Positions 6,000-7,988 of a stretch of 7,988 bases of DNA are shown here, in pieces. Made by a program: the position numbers and the translations under genes. Within the stretch, counting starts at the first letter, position 1; every line of letters starts with the position of its first letter. The notes beneath the pieces are model-generated. The model was not told the origin of the DNA and did not search any database. It saw only the letters and a list, made by a program, of their open reading frames with translations. The DNA is from Clostridiales bacterium (GTDB lineage: Bacteria; Bacillota; Clostridia; Oscillospirales; JAAYOS01): contig JAAYMG010000282.1 in NCBI GenBank assembly GCA_012521525.1, forward strand, positions 1 through 7,988, given 5' to 3'.

Positions 6000-7301
6000 A
6001 TGATGAGACCTGATATTGGGCGCATAGGACTTGCAGTGACCTCGGGATCGCATGCAGGTTTGTCAGAAGGTGAAATATGCTCCGCAATCGAACAGGCCCT
6101 CTCCGATCACATCGATAAGCTCAGAAAAGTACTGATCATTCCACCCGATATAACACGGATCCATTCGGGTGCCGGAATGATCACACAGCATTTGTACAGG
6201 CTGCTAAATAAAAACTGCATCGTAGACATACTTCCCGCACTCGGGACACATGTGCCGATGACCAGGGAAGAATGTGCCTTAATGTATGGAGATATCCCAT
6301 TTGAGCGTTTTATTGAGCATAACTGGCGCCGTGATGTCGTAAGGCTCGGTGAAGTACCGGCAGAATTCGTAAGAAGTGTGTCTGAAGGCATATATAATGA
6401 ACCGATAGCAGTAGAGATAAACAAGCTGCTTTTAGACCCGTCTTATGACCTGATCCTCTCTGTCGGTCAGGTCGTCCCTCATGAAGTGGCGGGCATGGCA
6501 AACTACTCAAAGAATATATTTGTCGGTTGCGGCGGCAGCAGCATGATCAACGGCACACATATGCTGGGTGCCTTTTATGGATTGGAAAGGCTGATGGGGA
6601 AGGATCATTCACCGGTGAGACAGGTCTTTGACTATGCGGAAGAAAACTATATAAAAGAACTGCCGTTAGTCTATATCCTGACTGTCGTGGCTCCGTATGA
6701 TGACGCTCATGGCATTTACGGCCTGTTTATAGGACGCGATCGCAAGTATTTTGAACAGGCTGTCAAACTAAGTACAGAGAGAAATATCATATTCACTGAC
6801 AAACCTTTTAGTAAAGTTGTAGTATACCTGGACGAGAATGAGTTCAGGAGCACGTGGCTTGGAAACAAGGCTATCTACAGAACAAGAATGGCGATTGCCG
6901 ACGGCGGTGATCTGATAATACTGGCTCCGGGAGTAAACAAGTTCGGCGAGGACGAGCTGATCGATCGACTCATCAGGAAATATGGCTATATAGGGAGGTT
7001 GAATATCCTTGACCTCGTGGAAAAAAATGAAGATTTGAAAAGCAATTTATCCGCTGCCGCGCATCTGATCCATGGGTCATCCGACTCACGGTTCAACATA
7101 ACATATTGTACTAAACATCTGAAAAAAGAAGATGTCGAGGGCGTAGGATTCAGGTACTTCCCCTTTGATGAGGCGATAAAGCTTTATGACCCGAAGAAAC
7201 TGGAAGACGGTCTGAATAATGTTCAGGGAGAAGAGGTATATTATGTTAGCAACCCTGCGCTAGGGCTTTGGGCTGACAGAAAGAAGTTTTTCGCAGATTG
7301 A
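6000..7301 (+). CDS. larA: LarA-family nickel-pincer 2-hydroxyacid racemase/epimerase (DUF2088)
   Basis: LarA enzymes racemise or epimerise 2-hydroxyacids in the cytoplasm by hydride transfer to a lysine-tethered nickel-pincer nucleotide (NPN). The 433-residue product is close to Lactiplantibacillus plantarum LarA (424). Visible family residues are DITR (D50-R53), GTH with H84 (Lp H108), PHEVAG with H161 (Lp H174), K171 in YSKN (Lp K184, the cofactor-attaching lysine) and H187 in NGTH (Lp H200). The spacings H161-K171 (10) and K171-H187 (16) equal those of Lp LarA. The loop before the lysine reads GMANYSK rather than the GFSGGxK-type sequence of lactate racemase, so the substrate may be another 2-hydroxyacid; family members acting on malate and other hydroxyacids are known. 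The cofactor genes larB, larC and larE are absent from the window. The gene has its own promoter (5926-5954) and appears monocistronic. Membership in the family is firm; lactate as substrate is not. Confidence 0.9.
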   Translation: MMRPDIGRIGLAVTSGSHAGLSEGEICSAIEQALSDHIDKLRKVLIIPPDITRIHSGAGMITQHLYRLLNKNCIVDILPALGTHVPMTREECALMYGDIPFERFIEHNWRRDVVRLGEVPAEFVRSVSEGIYNEPIAVEINKLLLDPSYDLILSVGQVVPHEVAGMANYSKNIFVGCGGSSMINGTHMLGAFYGLERLMGKDHSPVRQVFDYAEENYIKELPLVYILTVVAPYDDAHGIYGLFIGRDRKYFEQAVKLSTERNIIFTDKPFSKVVVYLDENEFRSTWLGNKAIYRTRMAIADGGDLIILAPGVNKFGEDELIDRLIRKYGYIGRLNILDLVEKNEDLKSNLSAAAHLIHGSSDSRFNITYCTKHLKKEDVEGVGFRYFPFDEAIKLYDPKKLEDGLNNVQGEEVYYVSNPALGLWADRKKFFAD

Positions 7302-7339
7302 TCGGCAAACGACCAAATCATATCGTCGTTCTGGTTTTG

Positions 7340-7365
7340 AGCAGCGAAGGATTGCCTTCGCTGCT
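7340..7365 (+). terminator. Strong hairpin after larA, possible terminator
   Basis: AGCAGCGAAGG (7340-7350), loop ATTG, CCTTCGCTGCT (7355-7365): a perfect 11-bp GC-rich stem with a 4-nt loop, 38 nt past the larA stop. The downstream tail is AAATTTAC, not a proper U-run, so intrinsic termination would be weak. It could instead protect the transcript 3' end, or act with Rho. Confidence 0.6.
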
Positions 7366-7470
7366 AAATTTACAAATAAGTAACTTTACCTGTACAGTAT
7401 TTTGGTATATTTGATCATTTTAATAACTCACTATATATATTCTGAATATGGTTAACTTGATTATTAAATT

Positions 7471-7481
7471 GTTTAGTAAAC
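7471..7481. repeat. Palindrome, possible operator
   Basis: GTTTA-G-TAAAC is a perfect 5-bp dyad about a single central base. It lies 114 bp upstream of the -35 of the lipoprotein gene promoter, far for a repressor site but possible for an activator. No regulator gene is present to pair with it. Confidence 0.25.
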
Positions 7482-7594
7482 GATATGGGTAGAAATATCA
7501 GGATAATGCGAAATCATATAAGAAATAGAGGAGCATAAGGGCGAATTTAGGTTTATTATTTATGTGTTAAGTAAAATTAAGCTGTTAAAATCAC

Positions 7595-7624
7595 TTGACA
7601 AATGCCTAACATAAATAATATACT
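7595..7624 (+). promoter_or_regulatory. Near-consensus sigma-A promoter of the lipoprotein gene
   Basis: A perfect TTGACA (7595-7600), an 18-nt spacer, then TATACT (7619-7624, 5 of 6). The predicted start of transcription is near 7631, giving a leader of about 68 nt. A small GCCG/CGGC dyad (7628-7631 with 7640-7643) sits at the predicted +1. Confidence 0.8.
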
Positions 7625-7698
7625 TAAGCCGGTAATGTTCGGCCGTAATCTTTACCAGCAATCCATGCACTTAACAATTTATAGGAGGAATTATTTAG

Positions 7699-7988
7699 AT
7701 GTACAATAAAAGACTGATGGCAATATTGCTGTCATTGCTTCTTGCATTTGGTCTTTTTGCAGGTTGTACTACCAAGACTCCGGAACCGTCGAAGACACCG
7801 GGCGCAAATGAAACCACCACACCCGGGAACGAAACCGCAGGACCCGGGGAAGACAAGTCGATAAAATTCCCGCTGGACGAACCCGTTACCTTCAAGATTT
7901 GGGCAGGTCCGATGAGCACGACCGCCAACATGACAACACCAAACGACAGCCTCGCATACCAGGAAGCCGAGAGAAGGCTGAATGTCCA
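7699..7988 (+). CDS. ABC transporter solute-binding lipoprotein (LplA/YtcQ type), N-terminal part
   Basis: The first 96 complete codons are present; the gene runs off the right edge. Residues 1-22 are a lipoprotein signal peptide: positive K4-R5, hydrophobic core 6-20, and a lipobox ending FAG-C23 with the less usual Phe at -3. C23 would be lipid-modified, anchoring the protein to the outer face of the membrane. Residues 24-54 are a flexible linker rich in Thr, Pro, Gly and Glu. From residue 57, FPLDEPVTFKIWAGPM and then NDSLAYQEAERRLNV resemble the start of family-1 extracellular solute-binding proteins such as LplA/YtcQ/LipO, which feed oligosaccharide ABC permeases and usually have about 500 residues. 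An in-frame TAG lies directly before the ATG, fixing it as the earliest start, and AGGAGG (7683-7688) is 10 nt upstream. The promoter and leader suggest it is first in its operon; permease genes would be expected downstream, beyond the window. Confidence 0.8.
   Translation, partial: MYNKRLMAILLSLLLAFGLFAGCTTKTPEPSKTPGANETTTPGNETAGPGEDKSIKFPLDEPVTFKIWAGPMSTTANMTTPNDSLAYQEAERRLNV

Larger units (their letters stand above)
7302..7698. other. Intergenic region between larA and the lipoprotein gene
   Basis: This 397-bp, strongly AT-rich spacer contains a small dyad (AACGAC 7308-7313 with GTCGTT 7325-7330), the post-larA hairpin (7340-7365), an 11-bp palindrome GTTTAGTAAAC (7471-7481), a near-consensus promoter (7595-7624) and the AGGAGG ribosome-binding site of the next gene (7683-7688). 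No credible gene is present. Confidence 0.65.

Noticed and set aside
1..7988. CRISPR arrays, tRNA or rRNA genes, insertion sequences, phage genes
   Set aside because: I saw no regularly spaced repeats, no tRNA- or rRNA-like segments, and no transposase or phage-type coding sequence on either strand.

Overview
The window reads as chromosomal DNA from an anaerobic, Gram-positive-type bacterium, most likely a member of the Clostridia (inference). The reasons are an oxygen-sensitive pyruvate:ferredoxin oxidoreductase, a tRNA thiolase of the clostridial sequence type (CCSLEDV and NPCxxCNR motifs), strong AGGAGG ribosome-binding sites, sigma-A-like promoters, and a lipoprotein binding protein of the LplA/YtcQ style common in Firmicutes. 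Coding regions have moderate GC content and the intergenic regions are clearly AT-rich.

Layout. 1-165 (minus): the N-terminal 55 codons of a YifB/ComM-type AAA ATPase gene that runs off the left edge. 166-511: a divergent promoter region serving that gene and nifJ. 512-4078 (plus): a complete nifJ (PFOR) with all expected cluster and thiamine-diphosphate residues. 4079-4410: a convergent intergenic region with one strong hairpin that probably ends both nifJ and mnmA. 4411-5514 (minus): complete mnmA. 5515-5999: a long divergent AT-rich region with the mnmA and larA promoters and a nested inverted repeat of about 100 bp. 6000-7301 (plus): a complete LarA-family (nickel-pincer) 2-hydroxyacid racemase/epimerase homologue. 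7302-7698: intergenic, with a post-larA hairpin and a near-consensus promoter. 7699-7988 (plus): the start of a lipoprotein solute-binding protein cut by the right edge.

The genes appear to be separate transcription units rather than one operon: each complete gene has its own recognisable promoter and the spacers are 330-490 bp. A loose metabolic link is possible between NifJ (pyruvate to acetyl-CoA plus reduced ferredoxin) and the LarA homologue (2-hydroxyacid stereochemistry), and the final gene probably opens a sugar-uptake ABC operon. These links are inference.

I found no convincing new multi-gene system. The points most worth following up are the nested inverted repeat upstream of larA and the substrate identity of the LarA homologue, whose cofactor-synthesis genes (larB, larC, larE) are not in the window.
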